Of a DNA stretch of 64,000 nt, positions 43,725 to 52,594 are shown piece after piece. Below the pieces are notes generated by a model. The model saw only the letters and a list, made by a program, of their open reading frames with translations. It made no database searches and was not told where the DNA came from. Source of the DNA: Stenotrophomonas_A sp035629025 (GTDB lineage Bacteria; Pseudomonadota; Gammaproteobacteria; Xanthomonadales; Xanthomonadaceae); the NCBI GenBank assembly GCA_035629025.1, contig DASPIU010000005.1, positions 1 to 64,000 on the forward strand, given 5' to 3'. The position numbers and the translations under genes are program-made. Numbering within the stretch: the stretch's first letter is position 1; each line of letters opens with the position of its first letter.

Positions 43725-44557
43725 CCTTTGACACTCCCCAACAGCAGACCCTGGATGTAGTAGCGCTGCAACGCCAGGAACAGCAGCAGCACCGGGATCA
43801 CCGTGACCACCGCGCCGGCCATCATCAGCTCCACGTCCATGATGTGCTCGCGCGACAACGCCGCCAGCGCCACCGGCAAGGTGTAGTGCTCCTGGTCGGT
43901 GAGCACGATCAGCGGCCACATGAAGTCGTTCCAGGCGCCCATGAAGGTGAAGATGGTCAGCGTCACCAGCACCGGCTTGAGCATCGGCAGCACGATCTGG
44001 AAGAAGATGCGCAGCTCGCTGGCGCCGTCGATGCGCGCCGCTTCCAGCAGTTCGTCGGGAATGCTCCGCGCGTACTGGCGCACCAGGAAGATGCCGAACA
44101 CCGTGGCCAGCGCCGGCACGACCACCCCGCCAAAGCTGTTGACCAGGTGCAGCTGCTTCATCAGCAGGAACAGCGGCAGCATCGCCACCTGCGCCGGGAT
44201 CACCAGTGCCGCCAGCAATATCTGGAAGATGCGCTCGCGGCCAACGAAGCGCAGCTTGGCAAAGGCGTAGCCGGCCAGCGTGTTGATCAGCAGCGACCCC
44301 AACGTGATCGCCAGCGACACCAGCAGCGAGTTGCTGAAGTGGCTGGCCATGCCGGTGCGCGCGAACAGCTCGTGGTAGTTCGCGGTGGTCCAGGCCGAGG
44401 GCAGCAGCGGTGGCGGGTACTGGCTGGCCTCGCCGGTCGGCATGAACGACACCGAGGCCATCCACAGCAGCGGCCCCAGGCTGATCAGCGCCAGCAGCAC
44501 CAGGCCACCATTGATGAGCAGGCCATTCCAGCGCGATTGGCCGATCTCGCGGCTCAT
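43721..44557 (-). CDS. Carbohydrate ABC transporter permease (MalG-like)
   Basis: 278 residues, six membrane segments. The EAA loop near 185-205 reads ELLEAARIDGASELRIFFQIVLP, contacting the ATPase. The second permease of a CUT1-type importer. The ATG overlaps the upstream permease stop (ATGA). The 3' end reaches the 54-bp tandem repeat. Confidence 0.93.
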   Translation of the reverse strand: MSREIGQSRWNGLLINGGLVLLALISLGPLLWMASVSFMPTGEASQYPPPLLPSAWTTANYHELFARTGMASHFSNSLLVSLAITLGSLLINTLAGYAFAKLRFVGRERIFQILLAALVIPAQVAMLPLFLLMKQLHLVNSFGGVVVPALATVFGIFLVRQYARSIPDELLEAARIDGASELRIFFQIVLPMLKPVLVTLTIFTFMGAWNDFMWPLIVLTDQEHYTLPVALAALSREHIMDVELMMAGAVVTVIPVLLLFLALQRYYIQGLLLGSVKG

Positions 44558-45435
44558 ACCAGGTCCTTCCTGCGGCCGAAGCGCAGCATGACGGTGGTCA
44601 CCGCCAGGATGATGAGGAACAGCAGGAAGGCCACGGCCGAGGCACGGCCGAGGTTCCACCACTTGAAGCCTTCCTCGAACATGAAATACAGCACGCTCAC
44701 CGTGCTCTGCAGCGGGTCGCCGCGGGTCATCACGTAGGGTTCGGCGAACAGCTGGAAGTAGCCGGAGACGGTGATCACCCCGACCACCATCAGCACCGGC
44801 CCGAGCATCGGCAAGGTGATGTGCAGGAACTGCTTCCACTTCGACGCGCCATCGATGCGCGCCGCTTCGTACAGGTCCTGCGGAATCGCCTGCAGGCCGG
44901 CGAGGAAGATCACCATGTTGTAGCCGAAGTTCTTCCACACTGCGAACAGCATGATCGTCGGCATCGCCCAGCGCGGGTCACCGAGGAAATCCACCGGCGA
45001 CAGGCCGAGGTTCCCCAGCCCCCAGTTCACCAGGCCGTATTTGACGTGGAACAGGTAGCGCCAGATCACCGCCACCGCCACCAGCGTGGTCACCACCGGG
45101 GCGAACAGCGCGGTGCGGAACAACGCACGGAAGCGCGCGGCCGGCGCATTTAGCAGCATCGCCGCGGCCAGCGACACGGCTATCGAGGTCGGCACGCCCA
45201 GCAGCACGAAATACGTGGTATTCCACAGCGACTTCCAGAACAGCGGCGTGCGCAGCAGGTCCCAGTAGTTGCCGAGGCCGACAAAACGCAGATGGCTGCT
45301 GTCGGCCAGCGCATACAGATCGAAGTCGGTCAGGCTCAGTACCAGCGCAGCCAGTACCGGCACGCCGAAGAACATGCCCAGCACCAGCACCGCCGGAGCG
45401 GTGAAGACCCAGCCGGCCAGTGACGCGCGCTTCAT
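44554..45435 (-). CDS. Carbohydrate ABC transporter permease (MalF-like)
   Basis: 293 residues, six membrane segments with a starting hydrophobic region GWVFTAPAVLVLGMFFG. EAA loop: DLYEAARIDGASKWKQFLHITLP. First permease of the importer; overlaps both neighbours by 4 nt (ATGA). Substrate is unknown; the neighbouring GH144-like enzyme suggests glucan oligosaccharides. Confidence 0.93.
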   Translation of the reverse strand: MKRASLAGWVFTAPAVLVLGMFFGVPVLAALVLSLTDFDLYALADSSHLRFVGLGNYWDLLRTPLFWKSLWNTTYFVLLGVPTSIAVSLAAAMLLNAPAARFRALFRTALFAPVVTTLVAVAVIWRYLFHVKYGLVNWGLGNLGLSPVDFLGDPRWAMPTIMLFAVWKNFGYNMVIFLAGLQAIPQDLYEAARIDGASKWKQFLHITLPMLGPVLMVVGVITVSGYFQLFAEPYVMTRGDPLQSTVSVLYFMFEEGFKWWNLGRASAVAFLLFLIILAVTTVMLRFGRRKDLV

Positions 45436-46778
45436 CGCGTGGCCTCCGCCGGTTCGGTCGTGGCCGGTGCCGTAGCGGTTGCCGCGTCCGGATGCTTCTG
45501 CTGCCAGATCCAGCGGCGCTTGGCCAATATCTCATCCACGCGTTTGTCCAACTCCTCCACCGCTGCAACCTGGGGTTCGCCGCCGCGCACCACGCGCTCG
45601 GTCACCAGGCGCATTTCCTGCACGATGCGCTCCCACTCCAGCACCTTGGGCGTGGGCCGCACGCGTTCGAGCTGGTCGCCGAAGGCCTTGGCCAGCGGGT
45701 CATTGGCCAGCGACGGATAGCGCCAGGTACTGCGCCGCGGCGGCAGGTCGCCGATGATCGCGTGGAAGCGTGCCTGCACCTGCGGCCGCGACAGATATTC
45801 GATCAGCTTCCACGCCGCCTGCTTGTGCTGCGAGTTGCGCAGGATGACCAGGCTGGCGCCGCCGGCAATGCCCGCGCCCGGGCCGTTCGGCCCCGGCAGC
45901 GCCATCGTGCCCCACTTGCCTTCCATGCCCGGCGGCTGGCGCAGGCGGAACTCGCGCACATTCCAGGGTCCGGACAGATAGAAGGCGTAGTAGCCGTCGA
46001 AGAATTCGTACCAGACGTTGGAGATCTGCGTTTCCGACAGCTTCGGCGCCCAGCCCTGCTCGAAGATGTTGGCGTAGAAGCCCAGCGCCTTGCGGAAGCC
46101 CGGGCTGCGGAAGTTGCCGTAGTTGTCGTGATCGCGCAGCAGCGGATCGTCCTGTTGCAGCGCGAACGACAGCTGCTGCTCGAACTCGTTGAGCGGCATC
46201 AGGATGGCGTAGCGGTCCGGGCCGACATGGCGCTTGACCGCGGCCATGGCCTGCTCGAACTCGGCCCAGGTCTGCGGGGTGCGGGTGACGCCGGCCTCGG
46301 CCAGCAGGTCCTTGCGGTAGAACAGCAGGCGCGTGTCCACATACCACGGCACCCCGTACAGCGTGCCATCGACGACGTTGGTGTCCCACACGCCGGGGAA
46401 ATAGTCGGCCGGGTCCACGACCTTGGAGCTGTCGACGAACGGCTGCAACGGCTCCAACGCGTCGAGCATCGCAAATTCCGGCAGCCAGGTATTGCCGAGC
46501 TGGAACACGTCGGGCAATCCGTCGGCGGCGAAGGCGGTCAGCAGCTTCTCGTGCGCGGCCGTCATCGGGATGTTCTGCACCTCTACATGGATGCCGGGGT
46601 TTTCCTTCTCGAAGTCGGCGACCAGTTCGGTGACGACCTCGGCCTCGCGCCCCATCGCCCAGAAGCGCACGGTCTCGCCCTGCGGCTGGCGTGCGCAGCC
46701 GGCCAGGAACCCGCTCAGCAGCACCGCCAGCAGCATCATGGTGAGCCCGCGGCCCATGCGCATCACAGCCTGGCTCAT
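45432..46778 (-). CDS. Extracellular sugar-binding lipoprotein of ABC importer
   Basis: 448 residues, family 1 solute-binding protein. Lipoprotein signal MLLAVLLSGFLAGC. Typical blocks: VTELVADFEKENPGIHVEVQ, GLPDVFQLGNTWLPEFA, GVPWYVDTRLLFYRKDLLAEAG and WKLIEYLSRPQVQARF. Coupled to the GH144-like gene by ATGA (46775-46778). Delivers the sugar to the two permeases downstream. Confidence 0.92.
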   Translation of the reverse strand: MSQAVMRMGRGLTMMLLAVLLSGFLAGCARQPQGETVRFWAMGREAEVVTELVADFEKENPGIHVEVQNIPMTAAHEKLLTAFAADGLPDVFQLGNTWLPEFAMLDALEPLQPFVDSSKVVDPADYFPGVWDTNVVDGTLYGVPWYVDTRLLFYRKDLLAEAGVTRTPQTWAEFEQAMAAVKRHVGPDRYAILMPLNEFEQQLSFALQQDDPLLRDHDNYGNFRSPGFRKALGFYANIFEQGWAPKLSETQISNVWYEFFDGYYAFYLSGPWNVREFRLRQPPGMEGKWGTMALPGPNGPGAGIAGGASLVILRNSQHKQAAWKLIEYLSRPQVQARFHAIIGDLPPRRSTWRYPSLANDPLAKAFGDQLERVRPTPKVLEWERIVQEMRLVTERVVRGGEPQVAAVEELDKRVDEILAKRRWIWQQKHPDAATATAPATTEPAEATR

Positions 46779-48424
46779 TCGGGCTTCTGCGGCTGGCGCT
46801 GCGTGGGGTTCTGCTGCGCCTCGGCGGCGGCGGCGCGCGATTCGGCAATGCCGATCGCCCGCGCCGCGGCAGCCTGTTCGTCCTTGCTCGGCTGCGGCGG
46901 TGCCTCGCCCTCGGGGGTCAGCCAGCCGCCGGTGAAGCCGGCCCGCTCCAGGCCGGTACGGATGTACTTGTTCTTCTTCATCACCGTCCACACGAACTCG
47001 TTGCGGTAGTTCGCGATCATCGTGAGGATCGGACCCTGGTCGATGGCGATGTAGTCGCTGGCGACCCAGCCGCGGTCAGGTACCAGGCGCCCGGTCTTGA
47101 GCGGAATGTCGTAGTTGAAGCTGGGGTTGAACGAGTCCAGGAAGCCGTAGCTCGAATACAGGTAGTCGCCAAAGCGCTTGTGCATTTCCTCGGTGGCCGG
47201 GATCACCACTTCCGGCGCGAACACGATCGAGGAGATCGCCGCGGTCGGCGCGATGGTGCCGTCGTCGAAGTTCTCGCGCAGGCCGGCGCCACGCGAGGAA
47301 TAGTGGCGGAACTGGCGCTGCTCGCCGCGGAACTCCTGGCTGGTGTTCTGCGGGCCGTCGCTGGCGGTCAGGCCCCAGACGTTCTCGCCGTACTCCTTCC
47401 ATTTCATCGGGTTGTCGATGGCGTAGTCGCGCTGGGCCAGGGTGGCGCGGCGGCTGTTGAGGAAGTAGTCGATGCCGCGCTCGCGCATGTACTGGTCCTG
47501 GATATCGCGGAAATCGATCCAGACATGGCTGTACTGGTGGCCGAACAGCGGGCCGAAGGACAGGTATTCCTGGCCCTGGTACACGCCCCAGTCGTTGTTG
47601 TAGGTGCGGGTCCACACCGTCCAGGCGTCCGGGTCGACCGGATGCGTCGGCGAGCCCAGGGCCAGCACGTACAGCATCATCGCCTCGTTGTAGCCCATCC
47701 AGTCGTGGTTGATGAAGCCGCTTTCGGGGAACCAGCCCATCGAGATCAGCGGCTCGCGCTGTTGCAGCCAGGTCCAGTCCACGCGCTTGTACAGCGTGTC
47801 GGCGATAGCGCGGATTTCCTTCTCGCGCGGGTCGTCGCCGTCGTAGTACGACTGCGCGAACAGCACACCCATCATCAGCAGCGCGGTGTCCACGCTCGAC
47901 AGCTCCACCCAGCTGTCGTAGCGGCGGCCCTGCTGCATGTCCAGGAAGTGGTAGTAGAAGCCCTTGTAGCCGGCCTTGCCGGTGCGCTGCGGCCCCACCG
48001 GCACATCGCGGAAGAAGCGCAGCGTGGTCAAGGTGCGGTCCACGGCCTGGTTGCGGCTGACCCAGCCGTTCTCGATGCCGATCGGGTACGCGGTCAGGGC
48101 GAAGCCGACCGAGGCGATGCTGGCGAAGGGCCGCGACGGAAAGCGGTCAGGCGTCAGCCCGTTCACTTCATTGGTCGTGTCCCAGAAGAACTGGAAGGTG
48201 CGGCGCTCGATGTCGCCGAACAGCGGCGGCAGTTCGGGCTTCACCGGCTTGGGCGGTGCGGGCGGCAGGGTCGGTTCGATCAGCGTCACCTTTGGCGCGG
48301 GCTCGGGTTCGGGCGCGGGGGCCTGCTGCTGGCAGCTGGCCAGCAGCAGCGCGGCCAACGCCAGGCCCGGTCGTACCAGGCCCAATCCGGCCAGATGCCT
48401 GGGCCGGTCCTGTGCGTTGCGCAT
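46775..48424 (-). CDS. GH144-like (glucoamylase-domain PF10091) lipoprotein
   Basis: About 549 residues. Signal ending in lipobox LLLASC (C31), a Pro-rich linker, then the PF10091 domain from about 70: RRTFQFFWDTTNEVNGLTPDR, ASIASVGFALTAYPIGIE, YYHFLDMQQGRR, ELSSVDTALLMMGVLFAQ, NHDWMGYNEAMMLYVLALGSP and AISSIVFAPE. Characterised GH144 members are endo-beta-1,2-glucanases or sophorohydrolases, so a beta-1,2-glucan substrate is a reasonable inference. Start uncertain: ATG 48424 or 48439, or a GTG at 48460 that has AAGGGAG upstream but would put the operator inside the gene. First gene of the importer operon. Confidence 0.85.
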   Translation of the reverse strand: MRNAQDRPRHLAGLGLVRPGLALAALLLASCQQQAPAPEPEPAPKVTLIEPTLPPAPPKPVKPELPPLFGDIERRTFQFFWDTTNEVNGLTPDRFPSRPFASIASVGFALTAYPIGIENGWVSRNQAVDRTLTTLRFFRDVPVGPQRTGKAGYKGFYYHFLDMQQGRRYDSWVELSSVDTALLMMGVLFAQSYYDGDDPREKEIRAIADTLYKRVDWTWLQQREPLISMGWFPESGFINHDWMGYNEAMMLYVLALGSPTHPVDPDAWTVWTRTYNNDWGVYQGQEYLSFGPLFGHQYSHVWIDFRDIQDQYMRERGIDYFLNSRRATLAQRDYAIDNPMKWKEYGENVWGLTASDGPQNTSQEFRGEQRQFRHYSSRGAGLRENFDDGTIAPTAAISSIVFAPEVVIPATEEMHKRFGDYLYSSYGFLDSFNPSFNYDIPLKTGRLVPDRGWVASDYIAIDQGPILTMIANYRNEFVWTVMKKNKYIRTGLERAGFTGGWLTPEGEAPPQPSKDEQAAAARAIGIAESRAAAAEAQQNPTQRQPQKPE

Positions 48425-48438
48425 CCTGGCCACTTTCA

Positions 48439-48452
48439 TGAAATCGCTTACA
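48439..48452. promoter_or_regulatory. LacI-family operator before the GH144/importer operon
   Basis: TGAAATCGCTTACA matches TGNAANCGNTTNCA. It sits right at the start of the GH144-like gene, as expected for a roadblock or promoter-overlapping repressor site, 125 nt from the end of the LacI gene. Confidence 0.8.
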
Positions 48453-48576
48453 ACCCTCACCAAGGAACTCCCTTAGAGACTAACCCGCTCCCGGTGGAGG
48501 AGCGGGATGAAACCTGACGGCCGGCCCAACGGTGCCGGCGGCCGCGAATGGATGGATCAGCCTTGCGCCGCGCAGC

Positions 48577-49599
48577 TCACGCCTGCCCCGCGCCGGCCAC
48601 GGTGGAATCGCGCACGATGAGCGTGGGTTGCAGGGTGACGTTGCCCGAAGCGGTCGCCCCGGCCGGATCGATCAACCCCAGCAACCGGCTCATCGCCTGC
48701 GCGCCGAGTTCGGCAATGCTGACCCGCATCGTCGTCAGCCCGGGATGCACGAAGCGCGCCAGCGGAATGTCGTCGAATCCGGCCAGCGCCACCTGTCCGG
48801 GCACCTGCACGCCGGCCTGTGTCAGCGCATACAGGCAGCCCAGGGCCATCATGTCGTTGGCCGCGAACACCGCGTCGGGCAATTGCCCGGCCAGCAGTTC
48901 CTGGCCGGCCCGATAGCCCGATGCCTCGTCGAAGTTGCCGTACAGCACGCGGCCCTGCGCCTGCGCGCCATGCGCTGCCATCGCATCCTGGAAGCCGCGC
49001 AGGCGCTCGCGCGCGTCGAAGTTCAGCTCGGGCCCGGCAATGAAGACGATGCGCCGGTGGCCGCGCGCGAGCAGGTGCTCGGTCATCGCGATGGCGCCGG
49101 CGTGGTCGTCGATACTCAGTACCGGGTACTGGTCATCGTCTGGCAGGTGTGTGTTGATCAGCACCGTGGGCAGGGATTGGGGCAGGTTCTCGGTCAGGAA
49201 GCCCGGGTGTTCGGCATAAGGCGACAGCACCAGCAAGCCGTCCACGCGTCCGCGCATGGCGCGCAGCGCGCGGCCCTGTTCTTCCTGGTCGCCGTGGTAG
49301 CTGGAGACCAGCAGATGCTGGCGGCGGGCCCGGGCCACGCCGTCGATGCCGCGGATGAGTTCGGAAAAGAATTCCCCGTACAGGTCCGGCAGGACCACGC
49401 CAATGGTCTGGGTATGGCGGCTGCTGAGACTGCGCGCGGCCGCGTGCGGGCTGTAGCGCAGGCGGTCGGCCACTTCGAGCACGGTCTTGCGCACCGGCTC
49501 GGCCACGTTGTCGTGTCCGTTCAGTGCGCGCGACACCGTCGCCACCGAGACCTTGGCCTCACGGGCCACGTCCTTGATGGTGATTGAATTCTTTGCCAA
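48577..49599 (-). CDS. LacI-family transcriptional regulator of the glycan locus
   Basis: 340 residues. N-terminal helix-turn-helix ITIKDVAREAKVSVATVSRALNGHDNVAE with hinge YSPHAAARSLSSRHT, then a periplasmic-binding-protein-like sensor domain. Start is an unusual TTG at 49599 with GGAGG 8 nt upstream; it yields the standard (M)AKNSITIKDVA N-terminus. Lies just upstream of the GH144 operon on the same strand. A matching operator upstream predicts autoregulation. Confidence 0.92.
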   Translation of the reverse strand: MAKNSITIKDVAREAKVSVATVSRALNGHDNVAEPVRKTVLEVADRLRYSPHAAARSLSSRHTQTIGVVLPDLYGEFFSELIRGIDGVARARRQHLLVSSYHGDQEEQGRALRAMRGRVDGLLVLSPYAEHPGFLTENLPQSLPTVLINTHLPDDDQYPVLSIDDHAGAIAMTEHLLARGHRRIVFIAGPELNFDARERLRGFQDAMAAHGAQAQGRVLYGNFDEASGYRAGQELLAGQLPDAVFAANDMMALGCLYALTQAGVQVPGQVALAGFDDIPLARFVHPGLTTMRVSIAELGAQAMSRLLGLIDPAGATASGNVTLQPTLIVRDSTVAGAGQA

Positions 49600-49645
49600 C
49601 GTACCGCCCTCCACGGTAGAGACGCCGAACAACCCTTCGCCGGAC

Positions 49646-49659
49646 TGTAATCGTTTCCA
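49646..49659. promoter_or_regulatory. LacI-family operator upstream of lacI
   Basis: TGTAATCGTTTCCA matches TGNAANCGNTTNCA, 47 nt upstream of the TTG start. Third site of the pattern in the window; suggests autoregulation. Confidence 0.78.
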
Positions 49660-49793
49660 GGCGACACGTCATCCTGCGCCGCAGCGAAAGCTCCCTCTTT
49701 CCCGCGCGGGGGCGATGCCTTCGCCAGCCTGCACGATGGGCACCGCAGCCTGCACGATCCGCGGGCATTCTAACCGTGCGGGTCGGGGGTCGC

Positions 49794-49869
49794 TGTAGGA
49801 GCGGCTTCAGCCGCGACCGCCATCCGGCAGATCGCGACTCCGCTGGTCGGGGCTGAAGCCCCTCCTACA
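49794..49869. repeat. REP-like GTAGGAG palindrome, full copy
   Basis: TGTAGGAGCGGCTTCAGCC (left) and its inverse ending CCTCCTACA (right) enclose a centre with ATCGCGACTC. Downstream of bolA, where it may act as a 3' hairpin. Same family as 39914-39989. Confidence 0.8.
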
Positions 49870-49896
49870 GGGGGATCCGGCGGACGGTCCGCCCGA

Positions 49897-50160
49897 TCAG
49901 GCCGGTGGCTCGGCCTGGATCGACAGCGCATGAATGTCGTCGCGCATCATCGTCCCCAGTGCCGCATACACCGCGCGGTGCCGGGCCAGCGGCGCCAGGC
50001 CGGCGAAGGCCGCCGCCACGATGTGCACCGAATAGTGCCCGCGCCCGTCGCGCGCGCCGGCATGGCCGGCATGCTTGTGGCTGTCGTCCACCACCTCCAG
50101 CAGCGTCGGCGCGAAGGTCTCGCGCAGCGCCGCCTCGATCCGCGCGACGCGGTCGTTCAT
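49897..50160 (-). CDS. bolA: BolA/IbaG family protein
   Basis: 87-residue BolA-fold protein: MNDRVARIEAAL, LEVVDDSHKHAGHAG, HYSVHIVAAAFAGLAPLARHRAVYAALG and IHALSIQA. The family binds [2Fe-2S] clusters with monothiol glutaredoxins and affects cell shape and iron handling. Coupled to the YciI gene (ATGA). Confidence 0.9.
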   Translation of the reverse strand: MNDRVARIEAALRETFAPTLLEVVDDSHKHAGHAGARDGRGHYSVHIVAAAFAGLAPLARHRAVYAALGTMMRDDIHALSIQAEPPA

Positions 50161-50456
50161 GGCAGCACCCGCTTGAAAGGTCGCACCTGCACCCGCTCGT
50201 AGACCCCGGCATCCACATAGGGATCGGCCTGCGCCCAGGCCTGCGCCTGTTCCAGCGAAGCGAACTCGGCGACCACCAGGCTGCCGCTGAAACCGGCCTC
50301 GCCCGGGTCCTCGGCATCGATCGCCGGACACGGCCCGGCCAGCAGCAGGCGGCCGGCGTCGGCCAATGCGCGCAGGCGCTCAAGATGAGCCGGGCGCGCA
50401 CTGCGCCGCCCCGCGGCTGCACCCTCGCCGTCGTATCCCTCGATCACGTACCACAT
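50157..50456 (-). CDS. YciI family protein
   Basis: 99 residues of the YCII/muconolactone-isomerase-like fold: MWYVIEGYDGEG, RPAHLERLRALADAGRLLLAGPCPA, GSLVVAEFASLEQAQAWAQADPYV, and a VYERVQVRPFKRVLP end. The conserved R-x-x-H (RPAH) is the presumed active residue. Function unknown. Often found with bolA and an inner-membrane septation protein gene; only bolA is here. Confidence 0.9.
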   Translation of the reverse strand: MWYVIEGYDGEGAAAGRRSARPAHLERLRALADAGRLLLAGPCPAIDAEDPGEAGFSGSLVVAEFASLEQAQAWAQADPYVDAGVYERVQVRPFKRVLP

Positions 50457-50847
50457 GCCTGTCGTGCACCTGTTGCTGGAAGCCGGCGTTCATTCTAGCT
50501 CCGGCGGCGCTGGACACCGCCCGGTCACAGCCAGTACCCTAGCCGTCATTGCACGCGGCTGGACGCGGCGGCTAATCGGTTCCCCGGCCCATGAGGCCCG
50601 CCGATCACCGCTTCGCCGGTTCCCGAACCTGACGCCCCACTGCCCCACGCAGCAAGGTGCGGATCGTCGCCCGCGTAGACCACCTCCTCGTTGTTCCGTC
50701 GCTGCAGCCGCTTGCAGTGGACCTTGTTTGACATGGGATCGTGCCGGCGCGGCACGCCGTAGAAGCCACATCCACAGGACGGGGTTTCCCTCGGACCTGC
50801 GTCGTGGGCGCAGATTGACGCAACACCGACGCCACACCAGATCGCTG
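50457..50847. other. Intergenic region before scpA
   Basis: 391 nt between divergent yciI and scpA. No recognisable gene. A TTGACA hexamer (in TTGTTTGACATGGG, near 50728) could be a -35 for scpA, but no good -10 follows at 16-18 nt. Confidence 0.5.
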
Positions 50848-51753
50848 ATGACTGCCGAACTCGCGCAAGACGCGAATCCGCCAAACCAGAGCCAGCCTCC
50901 GCAGCAGCAGGAAATGCCGCTGGCGGTAGTGCATGGGCAGCCGTTGCTGCAGATTCCGCAGGATCTGTACATCCCGCCGGACGCGCTGGAAGTCATCCTC
51001 GATGCGTTTGAAGGCCCGCTCGATCTGCTGCTGTACCTGATCCGCCGCCAGAACCTGGACATCCTGGACATCCCCGTCGCCGAGATCACCCGGCAGTACG
51101 TGGACTACATCAATGTGATGCAGGAGCTGCGCTTTGAACTGGCGGCCGAGTACCTGGTGATGGCCGCGATCCTGGCCGAGATCAAGTCGCGCATGCTGTT
51201 GCCGCGCCCGCCCAGCGTGGAAGGCGAGGAAGACGACCCGCGCGCCGAGCTGGTGCGCCGGCTGCAGGAGTACGAACGCTTCAAGCAGGCCGCCGAGGAC
51301 CTGGACACCCTGCCCCGGCAGGACCGCGACACCACCCCGGCGCATGCGCATGTGCCCGACCGCGCCGCGGTCAAGCTGCCGCCGCCGGTGGACCTGAAAG
51401 AGATGCTGCTGGCGCTGTACGACGTGCTCAAGCGCGCCGAGCTGTTCAGCGGCCACGCCATCAAGCGCGAGGCACTGAGCGTGCGCCAGCGCATGGGCGA
51501 TGTGCTCGGGCGCCTGGAGGATGGCAAGTTCTACCGTTTTGAAAGCCTGTTCACCGCCGAGGAAGGCAAGCTCGGCGTGCTGGTGACCTTCCTCGCCCTG
51601 CTCGAACTGGCCAAGGAGCAGCTGCTGGACATCGTGCAGGAGGCGCCGCTGGCGCCGATCTACGTCAAGTCGCTGGCTTCGGGCAACACCAATGCGCCGT
51701 TGCAGTTCTCCAGCGAGTTCGACGACAGCGACGATGTCGCCGCCACCCACTGA
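50848..51753 (+). CDS. scpA: Segregation and condensation protein A
   Basis: Kleisin subunit of the SMC-ScpAB complex. 301 residues: a Gln/Pro-rich N-terminal stretch, then LDAFEGPLDLLLYLIRRQNLDILDIPVAEIT, AAEYLVMAAILAEIKSRMLLP, and the C-terminal winged helix VTFLALLELAKEQLLDIVQE. 24 nt before scpB. Confidence 0.94.
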   Translation: MTAELAQDANPPNQSQPPQQQEMPLAVVHGQPLLQIPQDLYIPPDALEVILDAFEGPLDLLLYLIRRQNLDILDIPVAEITRQYVDYINVMQELRFELAAEYLVMAAILAEIKSRMLLPRPPSVEGEEDDPRAELVRRLQEYERFKQAAEDLDTLPRQDRDTTPAHAHVPDRAAVKLPPPVDLKEMLLALYDVLKRAELFSGHAIKREALSVRQRMGDVLGRLEDGKFYRFESLFTAEEGKLGVLVTFLALLELAKEQLLDIVQEAPLAPIYVKSLASGNTNAPLQFSSEFDDSDDVAATH

Positions 51754-51777
51754 GCCCAAGACGACCCGATCGTGCAA

Positions 51778-52593
51778 ATGGACCAAACCCTGATCACCCG
51801 CATTGTCGAAGGCGCCCTGCTGGCCAGCCCGCAGCCGTTGACGCTGGCGCAGCTGCAGGGCCTGTTCCCGGAAGAGGAGCCGGCGCCGCCGGGCAGCATC
51901 GAGCGCGCACTGGAACTGCTGCGCGAAGGCTGCGCCGAGCGTGGCGTGGAACTGGTCGAGGTCGCCTCCGGCTTCCGCTTCCAGGTGCAGGCCGACGTGC
52001 ATGGCTGGGTGGCGCGGCTGTGGACCGAACGCAAGACCAAGTACACCCGCGCCACGCTGGAAACCCTGGCGCTGATCGCCTATCGCCAGCCGATCACCCG
52101 CGGTGAGATCGAACAGGTGCGCGGCGTGGCGGTGAGCAGCAACATCATCCAGGCGCTGGAAGAGCGCGAGTGGATCCGCGTGATCGGCCACCGCGACGTG
52201 CCCGGCAAGCCGGCGCTGTTTGGCACCACCAAGACCTTTCTCGATTATTTCGGCCTCAAGCGCCTGGACGAACTGCCGCCGCTGTCCGAACTGAAGGACA
52301 TCGGCGAGCTGGAGCCGCAGCTGCCGCTGGACAATGAAGGCCAGCCGGCCGCGCCGCTGACCGCCGGCGCGGCGCTGGACGATGAGTCGCAGGCGCCGGG
52401 CGCGGCCGACGCGGCCAATGACACCGACACTGAACTTTCCCCTGACGCCAGCAGCGACGACGAACCTGTCGACGACGCGGCGCCTTCCGATGATTCACCC
52501 GCCTTTGCCATGACGGACGCCGACGCGACCGCCACCGAAGATACCGAAAACGAAACTGAGGCCGACGCCGAGCGCGCTGGCCGGAGCGAATGA
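51778..52593 (+). CDS. scpB: Segregation and condensation protein B
   Basis: Kite subunit binding ScpA. About 271 residues. Two winged helices in the first 165: IVEGALLASPQPLTLAQLQGLF, TRATLETLALIAYRQPITRGEIEQVRGV, and GRPALF-like GKPALFGTTKTFLDYFGL. The last ~95 residues are a strongly acidic Asp/Glu/Ala tail. ATG at 51778 is used; a GTG two codons earlier is possible. Confidence 0.94.
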   Translation: MDQTLITRIVEGALLASPQPLTLAQLQGLFPEEEPAPPGSIERALELLREGCAERGVELVEVASGFRFQVQADVHGWVARLWTERKTKYTRATLETLALIAYRQPITRGEIEQVRGVAVSSNIIQALEEREWIRVIGHRDVPGKPALFGTTKTFLDYFGLKRLDELPPLSELKDIGELEPQLPLDNEGQPAAPLTAGAALDDESQAPGAADAANDTDTELSPDASSDDEPVDDAAPSDDSPAFAMTDADATATEDTENETEADAERAGRSE

Positions 52594-52594
52594 A

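Larger units (their letters stand above)
49600..49896. other. Intergenic region, bolA-lacI
   Basis: 297 nt with no gene. It holds the LacI operator (49646-49659) and a full GTAGGAG palindrome just downstream of the bolA stop; nothing else stands out. Confidence 0.6.

Noticed and set aside
41095..43731. 878-residue open frame opposite the large glycosidase
   Set aside because: Antisense shadow; the minus-strand frame has a signal peptide and recognisable domains.
50546..50884. 112-residue open frame upstream of scpA on the minus strand
   Set aside because: Composition not convincing, overlaps the scpA start, no recognised domain.
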